A stretch of DNA of 33,178 nucleotides from Nitrospirota bacterium (GTDB taxonomy: Bacteria; Nitrospirota; Nitrospiria; JACQBZ01), in contig JACQFA010000071.1 of the NCBI GenBank assembly GCA_016200255.1, positions 1-33,178 on the forward strand, in the 5' to 3' direction. Position 1 is the stretch's first letter. The number at the start of each line of letters is the position of its first letter. This document shows positions 16,442 to 26,165 of the stretch, one piece after another. A model generated the notes under the pieces. It saw only the letters and a list, made by a program, of their open reading frames with translations, did no database searches and was not told where the DNA came from. The translations under genes and the position numbers were made by a program.

Positions 16442-18167
16442 ACTGCTCCCGGAATTGAAGTTGATAAAGTTTTTTGTAAATACCGTCCTTCTGCAAAAGC
16501 TCCGCGTGCCGCCCCGTCTCGGCGATCCGGCCCTGGTCGATCACGACGATCCGGCTGGCGTTCTGGATCGTCGAGAGGCGGTGGGCGATCACAAAGGTCG
16601 TCCGGTTCTTGAGAAGATTCGACAGGGCCTTTTGGATATACATCTCGGACTCTGAATCCAGCGATGAGGTGGCCTCGTCCAGAATCAGGATGGGAGAATT
16701 TCTCAAGATCGCACGCGCGACGGCAAGCCGCTGTCGCTGCCCGCCCGAAAGCCGGACGCCCCGTTCCCCGATCATCGTCTCATACCCCTGCGGCAGGCGA
16801 AGGATGAAGTCGTGCGCGTAGGCCGCCCGTGCCGCTTCGATCACCCGCTGAGGATCCACCGGTCCCAATCCATACGCGATGTTTCTCGAAACGGTGTCGT
16901 CAAACAGGATCGTATCCTGCGCCACCAGCCCGATCTGTTTCCGGAGCGATTCGAGCGTGACCTCGCGGAGGTCGACGCCGTCAATACGGATCACACCCTC
17001 GGTCGGATCATAAAATCGGAGCAGGAGATTCATCAGGGTCGTCTTCCCGGAGCCGGAGCTCCCGACCAGGGCCACCACCTCGCCGGCCTTGACCGTGAAG
17101 CCGATCTCGCGCAAGGCCGCTTCATCCATCCCGTCATAATAAAACGACAGTCGCTCGAATGCGATCTCTCGTTCGACCGGCTTCAACACCCGTTTCCCCT
17201 GGTCCTGGACCCGCTCGCTGGGCTGGTCCAACATCCAAAAGATTCGATCCACTGCGGCGGCAGCCTGCTGGATGACCGTCGAGGTGGCCGCCAGATGCCG
17301 GACCGGGGCATACATCAGCCAGCTCGCGCCCAGGAACGACATGAATCCTCCGGGCGTCATTCGATCCATCCGGACCTCGTAAGCGCCAACGCCGATGATC
17401 AGGGCCGCGGCGACCGACCCGGCCGCCTCCATGATGCCGGGGACCAGTTCCGAAACACGCGTGGTCTTCATGATCTTCTGAAAATACTCCTGATTCTTTT
17501 GCTCAAACCGCGCGGTCTCGAACGGTTCCGCGCCGAACGCCTTGATCAACCGGATTCCGGAAAAGGTCTCCTCCAGGATCGCCGTCAGCTCGGCCACCTT
17601 TTCCTGTCCGGAACGGGAGATCCGGCGGATGCGCTTGCCGAACCGGGTCAGGGGAAAATAGGAGAGCGGTACGACGATTATCGCGATCAGCGCCAGCCAC
17701 CAGTTCAGATAGAACACCACGACCATCAGTGTCAACATCGTCAGCGACTGCTGAAACAGGTCCCGGATCACCGTCGCGATCACCTGTTGAACCATGCCGG
17801 CGTCGTTGACAATCAGCGACATGAGGTTTCCCGTGCGCTGGTGACTGAAAAAACCGATCGGCATCTGAATTAATTTTTGGAATAAATCTTTTCGGATCGA
17901 GGCGATGGCGCGGTTTCCGACATACCGCATGAGGTACGACCGGCCGTAATTGAACCCGCCCTTGGCAATCCCGACGATGACAATGGACGGGATGATCCAA
18001 AACAGGAGTTCCCAGTGATTCTTGATGAAGACCTCATCGATGATCGGTTTGATCATCCATGCATAGGCGCCGGTCAATAAGGCAACGACCGCCGCGCAGA
18101 GCGTTGCGCCCAGAAGGCTTCTCCAATACGGATTTACATATTTTGCGAGTCTTCGGAACAATTTCAT
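16425..18167 (-). CDS. msbA: Lipid A export ABC transporter, ATP-binding/permease protein
   Basis: A 580-residue half-transporter. Six membrane segments lie within residues about 15-300; the ATPase domain follows with Walker A GSSGSGKTT (369-377), Q-loop AQDT (416-419), signature LSGGQ (473-477), Walker B ILILDE (493-498) and switch His529. Family relatives flip hexa-acylated lipid A-core from the inner to the outer leaflet of the inner membrane. The ATG at 18165-18167 overlaps the lpxB stop by 4 nt, which decides the start over a long unsupported N-terminal extension. Neighbours lpxB, DUF374 and waaA-lpxK support MsbA over a generic drug exporter. Confidence 0.93.
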   Translation of the reverse strand: MKLFRRLAKYVNPYWRSLLGATLCAAVVALLTGAYAWMIKPIIDEVFIKNHWELLFWIIPSIVIVGIAKGGFNYGRSYLMRYVGNRAIASIRKDLFQKLIQMPIGFFSHQRTGNLMSLIVNDAGMVQQVIATVIRDLFQQSLTMLTLMVVVFYLNWWLALIAIIVVPLSYFPLTRFGKRIRRISRSGQEKVAELTAILEETFSGIRLIKAFGAEPFETARFEQKNQEYFQKIMKTTRVSELVPGIMEAAGSVAAALIIGVGAYEVRMDRMTPGGFMSFLGASWLMYAPVRHLAATSTVIQQAAAAVDRIFWMLDQPSERVQDQGKRVLKPVEREIAFERLSFYYDGMDEAALREIGFTVKAGEVVALVGSSGSGKTTLMNLLLRFYDPTEGVIRIDGVDLREVTLESLRKQIGLVAQDTILFDDTVSRNIAYGLGPVDPQRVIEAARAAYAHDFILRLPQGYETMIGERGVRLSGGQRQRLAVARAILRNSPILILDEATSSLDSESEMYIQKALSNLLKNRTTFVIAHRLSTIQNASRIVVIDQGRIAETGRHAELLQKDGIYKKLYQLQFREQYVEAP

Positions 18168-19333
18168 GCTGCGGCCGTCCTCGTGGATTCTGACAGAAGT
18201 TTCAGGATGCTCGCCGCCGCGCGTCGGGCCGCGCCGGGCAGGCCCAGCTTTTGGCGGACCTCCTCCAGCGCCTTCTTTTGCTCCTCCATCTTCATGGGAT
18301 TTCTCAAATGATCCAGAACAACCGCCGCGATTTTTTCCGGCGTTGCATCCGACTGCAGCAGTTCCGGCGCGACTCTCCGTCCGGCGATGATATTCACCAG
18401 CCCGACGATTCGAATCTTGACCAATAGGCGCGCGATCCATTCGGTCAGCACGGCCACTTTATACACGACCACCATTGGGGTCCCGATGACGGCCGCTTCA
18501 AGGGTGGCCGTCCCGGAGGCGACGATCGAAAAATCGGCGCAGGCCAGAACCAGCGGCGCATCGCCGGCCACCAACCGGATGGGCGCTCCTGACTTTCCGA
18601 CGCGTTCCGCCAGCCTTCGCCGGATCTCCGGCATCGAAAGAGACGGCGCAACCGGCAGGATCGCCTCAACCGTCGGAAACTCGATCCGGATTCGCTCGAC
18701 CGCGTCCGCCATCCGGTCCAGAAGGCGATCGATCTCCATCCGACGGCTCCCGGGCAGCAACGCGATCACCACGGCGTCGGCCGTGATCCCGTACCCTCGA
18801 CGCAGCGCCCTCCGGTCGAGCCGCTCGGAGATTTCGTCCATCAACGGATGGCCCACAAATTCGCACGGCACGCCGGCGGATCGATACAGGGCCTCTTCAA
18901 ACGGAAAGATCACCAGCATCCGGTCGACCCATTTTTTGGCCGTCTTGAGACGGCCGGGCCGCCAGGCCCAGACCTTGGGCCCGATGTAATAGACCGTCGG
19001 CAGATTCATCCGCTTCGCCATCCGAGCCACCCGCAGATTAAAATCGGGGGAATCGATCAAAACAACGAGATCAACGGCCCGATGTTCCAAAACTTCCTTG
19101 ACCGCCCCGAAGGCCGCAAGCACGGTCCGCCACCGCCCGAGCACCTCGACCAGGCCCATCACACCCAGCCGCCGGTTGTCGAAAATCAACTCCACGCCGG
19201 CCCGGGACATCTTCTCCCCGCCCATGCCGATGAGGCGCAGATTCGGCTGCTGTTTCAAAAGCGCACGGGCCAGCTCCGCGCCGTGCAGATCGCCCGAGGC
19301 TTCCCCCGTTACGATGAGGACGGTTCGTTTCAT
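18164..19333 (-). CDS. lpxB: Lipid-A-disaccharide synthase
   Basis: A 389-residue GT19 enzyme that condenses UDP-2,3-diacylglucosamine with lipid X (2,3-diacylglucosamine 1-phosphate) to form the beta-1,6 disaccharide of lipid A. Signatures are VTGEASGDLHGAELARALL near the start, GMGGEKMSRAGVE, VLIDSPDFNLRVARMAKR, YYIGPKVWAWRPGR, FPFEEALY with VPCEFVGHPLMDE, and ALLPGSRRMEIDRLL. The ATG at 19331-19333 overlaps the preceding gene's TGA by 4 nt. The length is normal for LpxB. The substrate-producing enzymes LpxA, LpxD and LpxI are encoded directly upstream. Confidence 0.95.
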   Translation of the reverse strand: MKRTVLIVTGEASGDLHGAELARALLKQQPNLRLIGMGGEKMSRAGVELIFDNRRLGVMGLVEVLGRWRTVLAAFGAVKEVLEHRAVDLVVLIDSPDFNLRVARMAKRMNLPTVYYIGPKVWAWRPGRLKTAKKWVDRMLVIFPFEEALYRSAGVPCEFVGHPLMDEISERLDRRALRRGYGITADAVVIALLPGSRRMEIDRLLDRMADAVERIRIEFPTVEAILPVAPSLSMPEIRRRLAERVGKSGAPIRLVAGDAPLVLACADFSIVASGTATLEAAVIGTPMVVVYKVAVLTEWIARLLVKIRIVGLVNIIAGRRVAPELLQSDATPEKIAAVVLDHLRNPMKMEEQKKALEEVRQKLGLPGAARRAAASILKLLSESTRTAAA

Positions 19334-20022
19334 CGCACCGATGACCGACTCACCAGTTGTTTGAGCCACCGCACGCAGAAATCACGGATCGCCATGACCT
19401 GTTTCTGCATGAACAGGCCCCGATCCAGTTGGTCGGCCTCCTCCGGCGTCAAAAGTTCCGGCGCCAGCTGGCGCTTCAGCTTGGACAAACCGATATAGTC
19501 GTCCTGATGGAAGATGCCGTAAATCCAGCTGCGAACCGGGTTCCAGCCCCGCCCGCGCTCGAAGGCCGTGCAGAGGTCGATCAGGTACGGCTCGCCGCTT
19601 TTCGAAACCATGATGTTTTTTTTATTCCGCAAATCGCACAGGACAATCCGCCGTTCATGGACCGCATCCACGACCTGTTGCAGGCGATGAAAAAATTCAT
19701 GGGGCAGTTCGCCCGGCTTGACCTTCGAGGCGTTCCGGCCCTCGATGTATTCGATCGCCACGGCATAACGATCCAGCTTTCCATGGCAGCGCGGGATGCC
19801 TCCGATGCCGGCCAGTTTTCGATAGATCCGGGCCTCGTTCCAGGTGGAAGGAATCCCCACAAAAAAACGATACAAAAATCCTCTCGGCCGATAGTCCTTT
19901 ACGACGACCGGATGGGAGTCCCCCTGGACCAATAGAATATCCGGCTGCCAGGGTTTGGCGGGACGCAACGGTTCGATGCGCCGCCGCACGAGATTTCCCC
20001 TCGTAATCCCGTTGATCTCCAT
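19330..20022 (-). CDS. Protein-kinase-fold protein, LPS kinase/RIO-like
   Basis: A 230-residue protein with a minimal kinase fold. VVVKDYRPRG provides the ATP-binding Lys (K42), IEYIEG (about 90-95) the hinge, VLCDLRNKKNIMV the catalytic loop with D130 and N136, and YLIDL the metal-binding Asp (D149). The usual catalytic-loop His is replaced (LCD instead of H-x-D). The family resembles LPS kinases such as KdkA/WaaP and RIO-like kinases, which phosphorylate Kdo, heptose or proteins. It sits 3 nt after lpxI and overlaps lpxB by 4 nt. In many lipid A operons a Gfo/Idh-type gene occupies this position. Phosphorylation of Kdo or a lipid A sugar is a reasonable inference but unproven. Confidence 0.78.
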   Translation of the reverse strand: MEINGITRGNLVRRRIEPLRPAKPWQPDILLVQGDSHPVVVKDYRPRGFLYRFFVGIPSTWNEARIYRKLAGIGGIPRCHGKLDRYAVAIEYIEGRNASKVKPGELPHEFFHRLQQVVDAVHERRIVLCDLRNKKNIMVSKSGEPYLIDLCTAFERGRGWNPVRSWIYGIFHQDDYIGLSKLKRQLAPELLTPEEADQLDRGLFMQKQVMAIRDFCVRWLKQLVSRSSVR

Positions 20023-20025
20023 TGC

Positions 20026-20826
20026 TTAGCGACCCAGGACCGAAATGCCGGCCGCCTGGGCCTTTTCCAGAAGAAGGCCTTTCTCCAACAAAATGCTGCT
20101 CCCGGCCTCCAGGGCCAGAACCGTCGCGCCGACCTCGGCCATCACCTCGATCGTCTTGGGACCGACCGTCGGCAGATCGAAGCGTGCATCCTGCTGCGGT
20201 TTGCTCACCTTGACCACGACCGCGCCCTCCCGGCCGTGCTGTCCGCCGCGCCGGATCGTCTCATCCGTTCCTTCGATCGCCTCGACCGCGAGGACCGTCC
20301 GGTCCTTGACCACCACGCATTGGCCGATGTCCAGACGGCCGATCTCCTTCGCGAGCGACCAGCCGAACTCCACGTCCTTCTCTTCACGCGCCGTCAGGGA
20401 ACGTGTCGTCAACGGTCCCTTGGGCGTCAGGAGGCCGGACAACATTTCCGTCGCCGACCGGATCCGGATTCCCTCCGAGGCCAGCTCCTCCGCCACGGCG
20501 CGGAGCAGGCTGTCGTCCTTCTTGATTCCGATGCGGGCCAGCAGCGACAGGGTGCGCAGGTCGGGCTTGGCATTTCCAAACAACCGGACCTTCTTGATGC
20601 CGCCCGCCATGACCGCATCGGAAACGCCGGCCGATTTGAAGGTCGCGATGAGTTTATTCAATTCACCGACGTAAATCCATGTCAACTCGTCAACATAAGC
20701 GGCCAGACCGGGATCGGTTTCACCCTGATGGGCGACTGCAATGACGCGATAACCTTCCTGCCGCGCCGCCTGGGCGACGGTCAGCGGAAAGGTCCCGCTC
20801 CCGGCGATGAGGCCGAGTGTCTTCAC
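20026..20826 (-). CDS. lpxI: UDP-2,3-diacylglucosamine diphosphatase LpxI
   Basis: A 266-residue DUF1009 protein that hydrolyses UDP-2,3-diacylglucosamine to lipid X plus UMP; it replaces LpxH in many non-gammaproteobacteria. LGLIAGSGTFPLTVAQAARQ at the start, AVMAGGIKKVRLF, and the C-terminal DLPTVGPKTIEVMAEVGATV with LEAGSSILLEK are family hallmarks. The GTG at 20824-20826 overlaps the lpxA stop as GTGA and is preferred over a TTG two codons earlier. It is placed exactly between lpxA and the later lipid A steps. No lpxH-like gene is visible in the window. Confidence 0.94.
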   Translation of the reverse strand: MKTLGLIAGSGTFPLTVAQAARQEGYRVIAVAHQGETDPGLAAYVDELTWIYVGELNKLIATFKSAGVSDAVMAGGIKKVRLFGNAKPDLRTLSLLARIGIKKDDSLLRAVAEELASEGIRIRSATEMLSGLLTPKGPLTTRSLTAREEKDVEFGWSLAKEIGRLDIGQCVVVKDRTVLAVEAIEGTDETIRRGGQHGREGAVVVKVSKPQQDARFDLPTVGPKTIEVMAEVGATVLALEAGSSILLEKGLLLEKAQAAGISVLGR

Positions 20827-21599
20827 CGACAAACCCCGCGCTCGGACGTCTCGACAAAGGCGGCTAGTTCCTGCGCCTCGGGCGAATGCGACAGGTCATC
20901 CCGTATCTTCTTCACGGCGTCCTTCATCGAAAGCTTGGACCGGAACAATATTTTGTAGGCCGTCTTCAGGGAGGCCATCTGATCGTCGCCGAAGCCGTGC
21001 CGTTTCAATCCAACGGTATTCAGACCGTACAGTTTGGTCCGGTTACCGACGGCCGAAACAAACGGCGGGATGTCCTGCGCCACCGCGGAACATCCGCCGA
21101 TAATCGAGTGTCGGCCGATCCGGACGAACTGGTGCAGGCCGGTCAGACCGCCGATGACTACATGATCGTCAACCACGATATGCCCGGCCAGCGTTGCCGC
21201 GTTGGCCAGTATCACGTGATCCCCGATCCGGCAGTCGTGGGCCACATGGACGTAGGCCATCAAAAGATTATGATCGCCGACCTTCGTGACGCCGCCCCCC
21301 GGCTCGGTTCCGCGGTTCACCGTCACATATTCCCGGATCGTATTATTCTTCCCGATAATCACCTGCGACTTTTCGCCCTTGAATTTTAGATCTTGGGGAA
21401 TGCTTCCAATGGAGGCAAACGGGAAGATGCGGCAGCCCTCGCCGATATCGGTCCAGCCGTCGATCACGACATGCGCCGCAACCTGCGTTCCCCGTTGCAG
21501 CCGGACATGCTCCCCGATCACCGAATAGGGACCGATCTCGACATCATCGGCGATCCGGGCGTTCGAATGAATAATCGCGGTTGAATGAATCCGAGTCAC
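20823..21599 (-). CDS. lpxA: Acyl-ACP--UDP-N-acetylglucosamine O-acyltransferase
   Basis: A 258-residue left-handed beta-helix acyltransferase that catalyses the first step of lipid A synthesis, 3-O-acylation of UDP-GlcNAc. Hexapeptide repeats run from residue about 8 (AIIHSNARIADDVEIGPYSV) to about 185. The catalytic His is in VHVAHDCRIGDH (H121), and GSIPQDLKFKGEKSQVIIG and TVNRGT are LpxA-specific. The C-terminal helical tail (GLKRHGFGDDQMASLKTAYK) is typical. The start is a GTG (21597-21599) overlapping the fabZ stop as GTGA. The length matches the family. Confidence 0.95.
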   Translation of the reverse strand: MTRIHSTAIIHSNARIADDVEIGPYSVIGEHVRLQRGTQVAAHVVIDGWTDIGEGCRIFPFASIGSIPQDLKFKGEKSQVIIGKNNTIREYVTVNRGTEPGGGVTKVGDHNLLMAYVHVAHDCRIGDHVILANAATLAGHIVVDDHVVIGGLTGLHQFVRIGRHSIIGGCSAVAQDIPPFVSAVGNRTKLYGLNTVGLKRHGFGDDQMASLKTAYKILFRSKLSMKDAVKKIRDDLSHSPEAQELAAFVETSERGVCR

Positions 21600-22048
21600 C
21601 GGTCGTTCGCCCCTTCCTCATCGCTGGCCAGCATCGCCGTCAGATCCGCTTCGCAGACCAGCGTTTCACCCACATGGGCCGTTCCCTTCAATTTCCAATA
21701 CGGCGGGCGGCTCTGGGCCACCGTCAACTCGAACCGCAGCTGATCGCCCGGCAGGACCGGTTTCCGGAACTTGGCCTTCTCGATGCCCAGAAAGTAGACC
21801 ATCTTTTTCTTCGGATCCTTGTTGGACTTGAAGGCCAGCACGCCGCCGACCTGGGCCATCGCCTCGATGATCAACACCCCCGGCATGATCGGCCGGTCGG
21901 GAAAATGCCCCTGGAAAAAAGGCTCGCCGATCGTCACATTCTTGATGCCCACAATCCGCTTTCCGATCTCTATTTCTTCAATCCGATCCACGAGCAGAAA
22001 GGGGTACCGGTGGGGAAGGATTTCCTGAATCTCGCGCGCAGTGATCAT
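21596..22048 (-). CDS. fabZ: 3-hydroxyacyl-ACP dehydratase FabZ
   Basis: A 150-residue hot-dog-fold dehydratase that removes water from (3R)-hydroxyacyl-ACP in fatty acid elongation. It competes with LpxA and LpxD for the same substrate, so co-transcription here probably balances phospholipid and lipid A synthesis. [14 protein letters not shown] and [20 protein letters not shown] hold the catalytic H48 and E62. The ATG overlaps the lpxD stop by 4 nt. The order lpxD-fabZ-lpxA is common across diderm bacteria. Confidence 0.95.
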   Translation of the reverse strand: MITAREIQEILPHRYPFLLVDRIEEIEIGKRIVGIKNVTIGEPFFQGHFPDRPIMPGVLIIEAMAQVGGVLAFKSNKDPKKKMVYFLGIEKAKFRKPVLPGDQLRFELTVAQSRPPYWKLKGTAHVGETLVCEADLTAMLASDEEGANDR

Positions 22049-23103
22049 CGGCCGCTCAGTTTTTGGGTTTCTCCGCCGCTCTGTTTTTCAAGCTGCTCCA
22101 GTTTCATCTCCAATGCCTTGATCCGCTTCCGAAGCTCCGGAAGATGGGCGAAGACGGCCTGCGCCTCAAGCCACTGCCGGTGCGGCAACGCCGGATAGCC
22201 CGACACAACTTGATTGGACGCGACATCCTTCGTCACCCCGGTCCGCCCCCCCGCCATGACGTTGTCGCCGATCGTCAGATGCCCGGCGACACCGGTCTGT
22301 CCTGCCAGCGTGACATGGCTCCCGATCTCGGCGCTTCCCGAAATGCCCACCTGAGACACGATCAGACAATCCTCCCCGACGACCACATTATGCGCGATCT
22401 GGACCAGATTGTCGATCTTGGTCCCCCGCTTGATCACGGTTTTTCCCATCGCGGCCCGATCCACGGCGGCATTGGCGCCGATCTCGACATCGTCCTCGAT
22501 CACGACGGTTCCGACCTGAAGGATCTTATGATGCCGGCCCTTGTGCGTGGCGAATCCGAATCCGTCGCTCCAGATCACGGTGCCGCTGTGGATGATCACC
22601 CGTCGGCCGATGGCCGCCTTTTCCCGGATGCTGACATTGGCATAGACGATGCAGTCATCGCCGATTTCGGTTTCTTCGCCGATGCAAACGCCGGGATGGA
22701 GCGTGACGCGATCCCCGATCACGGCCCGATCCCCGATCGCGACGAACGGATGAATCGAGAGATCGCGGCCCAGCCGGACCTTCTTTCCGATGCTGGCCAG
22801 CGGACTGATCCCGATCGCCTGATACGGGCGCTCGTTCAGCACCGAAATGACGCGGGAGAAGGCGTAGTATGGATCCTCCACGATCACCTGCGCGCAGGAT
22901 ACGCCCGGGTCCGGTCCGGACAGAATTACGGCCGAGGCCTTCGTCTCCCGAAGCAACGGCGCATATTTGGCATTCGCGAGAAACGTGATCTCTCCGGGCT
23001 GCGCCTCTTTGATCCCCGCCACGCCGCGGATCACGGCATCGGAATCGCCAATGACGCGTCCGTCAATCGCCTCGGCCAGTTTTTTTAACGACACCGGTTT
23101 CAC
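22045..23103 (-). CDS. lpxD: UDP-3-O-acylglucosamine N-acyltransferase
   Basis: A roughly 352-residue left-handed beta-helix enzyme that adds the N-linked 3-hydroxyacyl chain to UDP-3-O-acylglucosamine. The N-terminal uridine-binding domain ([20 protein letters not shown]) precedes the hexapeptide repeats, and the catalytic His lies in [15 protein letters not shown]. The C-terminal helix ([20 protein letters not shown]) continues into a coiled-coil-like tail. The GTG at 23101-23103 is chosen because GGGAG lies 5 nt upstream; a GTG two codons earlier and a TTG at 23142 are alternatives. A 59-nt gap separates it from ompH. Confidence 0.93.
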   Translation of the reverse strand: MKPVSLKKLAEAIDGRVIGDSDAVIRGVAGIKEAQPGEITFLANAKYAPLLRETKASAVILSGPDPGVSCAQVIVEDPYYAFSRVISVLNERPYQAIGISPLASIGKKVRLGRDLSIHPFVAIGDRAVIGDRVTLHPGVCIGEETEIGDDCIVYANVSIREKAAIGRRVIIHSGTVIWSDGFGFATHKGRHHKILQVGTVVIEDDVEIGANAAVDRAAMGKTVIKRGTKIDNLVQIAHNVVVGEDCLIVSQVGISGSAEIGSHVTLAGQTGVAGHLTIGDNVMAGGRTGVTKDVASNQVVSGYPALPHRQWLEAQAVFAHLPELRKRIKALEMKLEQLEKQSGGETQKLSGR

Positions 23104-23162
23104 AATCACTCCCGCGCTCTCCCTCTGAGGCGTCCCGGCCAAACCGGCCGGCGGCTTTTTTA

Positions 23163-23717
23163 TCAGGGCGAGGCCTTCTCAAACTCCTTGACCACCTCAT
23201 CCGTCAAATCGAAAGACGCCTTGGCGTAAAGCAGCACGCCGCCTTCCGCGTTTCGGTCGATCACAAAGGAATAGCCGCCGCGTTCCGCCACCTTTTTAAC
23301 GATGCCCTCAAGATCGGCGTTGAATTTGTCCAGGACCTCTTTCTTCTTACTCTGGACTTCTTTGTTCATCTCGCCGGCCCGTCGTTGATACTCCGCCACC
23401 TTCCGCTGGAGGGAATCCTCCTTCTCACGACGCGCGTCGGGGCTCAGCACGACCCCCTGGCGCTGCAGATCATCCTGCAACTGCTTGATTTCGGATTCAT
23501 CCAGGTCGATGATTTTCTGGCGGCTTTTTACGAATTCCTCCATGCCCTCTTTGGATTTCTTTCCGGCCTTGGTATTGTCCAGGATTTTTTGAGCATCCAC
23601 ATAACCGATCTTGACCGCATCCGCCGCCTGAACGACCGGGGCGACCCAAAACATCCATGCCAACAACAGTCCGGAAACCGCCCCCATACATATTCCGCTT
23701 AACGCCGTCACTCGCAT
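23163..23717 (-). CDS. ompH: Skp/OmpH-family periplasmic chaperone
   Basis: A 184-residue periplasmic chaperone with a signal peptide (hydrophobic about 9-29, cleavage probably after VVQAA near residue 32). The mature protein starts [20 protein letters not shown] and continues through a long, charged coiled-coil region (about residues 55-140). It ends in the Skp-type [10 protein letters not shown] strand. Skp carries unfolded outer-membrane proteins to the BAM complex, which fits its place just after bamA. AGAGAAGAGG upstream of the ATG at 23717 is a good ribosome-binding site; an in-frame upstream extension is not supported. Confidence 0.93.
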   Translation of the reverse strand: MRVTALSGICMGAVSGLLLAWMFWVAPVVQAADAVKIGYVDAQKILDNTKAGKKSKEGMEEFVKSRQKIIDLDESEIKQLQDDLQRQGVVLSPDARREKEDSLQRKVAEYQRRAGEMNKEVQSKKKEVLDKFNADLEGIVKKVAERGGYSFVIDRNAEGGVLLYAKASFDLTDEVVKEFEKASP

Positions 23718-23755
23718 AACCTCTTCTCTCCTTTCTACCGATTGATCATTCCGAC

Positions 23756-26107
23756 TTAGAACAACGTTCCGATGGTAAAATCCACGATGTTCAAGCGCTC
23801 GCCGTCGCGTGGATGCAGATTGCGTCCCCACTCCAGACGCAACGGCCCGATGGGCGAGATCCAACGAATGCCCATTCCGGCGCTGTATCGCAACGAGTTA
23901 AACTGGACGTACACCGGATCGTCAAAAGCCTTCCCCGCGTCGAAAAAGAAGACCCCTTTGATCTTGGCCTCCGGCACGAGCGGAACCAGATATTCGGCAT
24001 TGAAGATCAGTTCCTTGTTTCCGCCGAGGATCTCCCGCGTCGCCGGATCAACCGGGCCGGCCGTCCCGAATTTAAAACCGCGCACCGTATTGATGCCTCC
24101 GATATAGAAGCGCTCCCCGATGGGAAGATCGGTCCCGCGAATCCCGTGGGCGTATCCAAAACGACCGTGCAAAGAAAAGACCGTGTCCCAGCGAATGGGA
24201 AAGAACTGGCTGAGATCGAGGATCGCCTTTACAAAATTATTGTCGCCGCCCAGAAAGGTGCCGGCGTACTGGGTCGTCAACGCCGCACGACTCCCTTCTT
24301 TGGGATCAAAATAAAAGTCCCGTGTGTCGAGGGCAATCGTTGACCCGACGCTGCTGGTGTTTGACTTTCCAGCCTGCTCCTTGATGCGAAGAGGGGCATC
24401 CGATTGCAATTGATAAACGTTCAGCGTTTCCCATGTATAATTCAGGCTTCCGTTGACATATTCAGTGAATGATTTTCCCAGGACCAAATCTCCCCCGATT
24501 CTTCTTTCCTGATAGGACGTAAAGTTCCGATTCTGGTTAAAAAGATCCGCCGTTCCCGAGACCGGATGATCCAGAAGATACGGCTCTCGAAACGTCAGAC
24601 TGTACGACTTGGTCAGCTTGCCAAATTCGGCTCGGGCCCGCAGCAGCTCGCCCCGGCCGAAAAGATTGCCCTGCGTGATGTCGGCCATTCCCACCAACCG
24701 GTCCACGGAGCTGTATCCTCCGCCGATGCTGAAGGCGCCGGTCGATTTTTCCTTGACCCGGACCTGCAGATCCACCTGGTCCGAACCGACACGATCGGGA
24801 ACGATCTCAACGGAATCAAAGAAGTTCAGGTTGTTGATGCGCTGAAAACTGCGTCTCAGCAACCGGGTGTCCACCAGCTCTTGTTCGTTCATCCGCAGCT
24901 CCCGACGGATCACCTTGTCGCGGGTTTTGTCGTTTCCCGAGATCGAGATCTGACGGATCCTCATCGGATTATCCTCGGTGATGTCCAACGCCAGATCCAC
25001 CACTCTCATCGCCGGATCGGTCGTGTATTGCGGAATGACGTTGGCATACAGATAGCCCTTCTCGCCGTACAAATCATGGATGGCCGCCACGCCTTCACGC
25101 AAAACGTTTCTTCGAAAAAGGTCCCCCTCCTTTAACTTCAGCGCCTCCCGCAGGCGGTCGGTCGTAAAAAGATGGTGGCCGTTGATCGTAACCGTCCGGA
25201 TATAAAACTGATCGCCTTCGATCAACGGGAAAGCGATGGACGTCCGGACGGTATGGAATTCATAGGGGTAATCGATCTCTCCATGCAGGATCGGATAAGG
25301 AACGAAGGTCTGGCTCCGATCCTCTTTGAATTGCACTTGGGGCGTTCCGACCTGAACCTGAAGGTAGCCGTTGTTCATGTAGTAATCCTTGAGCTTATCC
25401 ACGTCCTCGCCCAGCATCTCCTTCTTGTAGTAACCGGTGCTGGTCAACCAGGAACTCCATACCGAATATTCCTGCGTATCAATTTTTTTCTTGAGCGTTT
25501 TCGGTTGAAACGCCTTATTGCCCTCAAACCGGATCTTCTTGACCGTCGCCTTCGCCCCCTCCTTGATGTAATAGGTCAGGGCGACCTTATCCCCCTGCAT
25601 TTTAAGAACCGGAATCACGATCGTGTTGTAATAGCCCTCCTCATCATAGTACTGTCGGAGATGCTCCGCGTTCTCCTTGACCTGCACGTCGTCCAGAAAG
25701 CTGTTCGGCTTGATCGTGACTTTTTCCTTCAACTTGTCCATCATGATTTCGACGTTTCCCACTATACCGATATCACTGACATAGGGCCGCTCGACCACGA
25801 TATAAATCACCTTTACGCCGCCTTCAGCCGGCTCCGAATCCACGCGCAGATCCAAAAAAAACCCCAATTGATAGAGGGATTTGATATCCTCCCGGATCAC
25901 GTCCGCCGTTAAGGGACTGCCCTCCTTTGTTTTCAAACGGGCCCGGATGGTGGCCGTCTCAATTCGATGGTTGCCGCGAATCTCGATCGCCACAACGGTA
26001 TTCGCGCCCTTCAAACCGTCCCCCTCGGCGAATGATTCTGGATCGAAACAAGGACTGAAACCCACAATGAAGATCAAGACAGCCAGCGGCGCCCAACGCC
26101 TGAGCAT
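23756..26107 (-). CDS. bamA: Outer membrane protein assembly factor BamA
   Basis: A 783-residue outer-membrane protein that inserts beta-barrel proteins. A signal peptide (about 1-28) is followed by five POTRA-like repeats, the first beginning VVAIEIRGNHRIETATIRAR and the last ending before residue about 440. The barrel begins near TGAFSIGGGYSSVDRLVGMA. INTVRGFKFG contains the conserved loop-6 VRGF motif. The chain ends in FTIGTLF, with the terminal Phe required as a BAM recognition signal. The start ATG is complementary to 26105-26107, with GGAAAGG upstream. It is the first gene of the envelope cluster. Confidence 0.97.
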   Translation of the reverse strand: MLRRWAPLAVLIFIVGFSPCFDPESFAEGDGLKGANTVVAIEIRGNHRIETATIRARLKTKEGSPLTADVIREDIKSLYQLGFFLDLRVDSEPAEGGVKVIYIVVERPYVSDIGIVGNVEIMMDKLKEKVTIKPNSFLDDVQVKENAEHLRQYYDEEGYYNTIVIPVLKMQGDKVALTYYIKEGAKATVKKIRFEGNKAFQPKTLKKKIDTQEYSVWSSWLTSTGYYKKEMLGEDVDKLKDYYMNNGYLQVQVGTPQVQFKEDRSQTFVPYPILHGEIDYPYEFHTVRTSIAFPLIEGDQFYIRTVTINGHHLFTTDRLREALKLKEGDLFRRNVLREGVAAIHDLYGEKGYLYANVIPQYTTDPAMRVVDLALDITEDNPMRIRQISISGNDKTRDKVIRRELRMNEQELVDTRLLRRSFQRINNLNFFDSVEIVPDRVGSDQVDLQVRVKEKSTGAFSIGGGYSSVDRLVGMADITQGNLFGRGELLRARAEFGKLTKSYSLTFREPYLLDHPVSGTADLFNQNRNFTSYQERRIGGDLVLGKSFTEYVNGSLNYTWETLNVYQLQSDAPLRIKEQAGKSNTSSVGSTIALDTRDFYFDPKEGSRAALTTQYAGTFLGGDNNFVKAILDLSQFFPIRWDTVFSLHGRFGYAHGIRGTDLPIGERFYIGGINTVRGFKFGTAGPVDPATREILGGNKELIFNAEYLVPLVPEAKIKGVFFFDAGKAFDDPVYVQFNSLRYSAGMGIRWISPIGPLRLEWGRNLHPRDGERLNIVDFTIGTLF

Positions 26108-26165
26108 TCGTCCGATAAACCTTTCCTTGGATACCGATTATGATCGATTTATAAAAAATTTATTT

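Noticed and set aside
22063..23088. Plus-strand open frame (341 codons) opposite lpxD
   Set aside because: It mirrors the repetitive hexapeptide codons of lpxD, giving a low-complexity Asp/His/Arg translation. The minus-strand lpxD is unambiguous.
23135..23159. Hairpin CCGGCC-AAACC-GGCCGG followed by T-run on the plus strand, between ompH and lpxD
   Set aside because: A T-run follows only in the plus direction, where no gene ends here. On the minus strand, in which the operon is read, it lacks the U-tract. It may be a chance GC-rich hairpin in the 59-nt gap, so I did not call a terminator.
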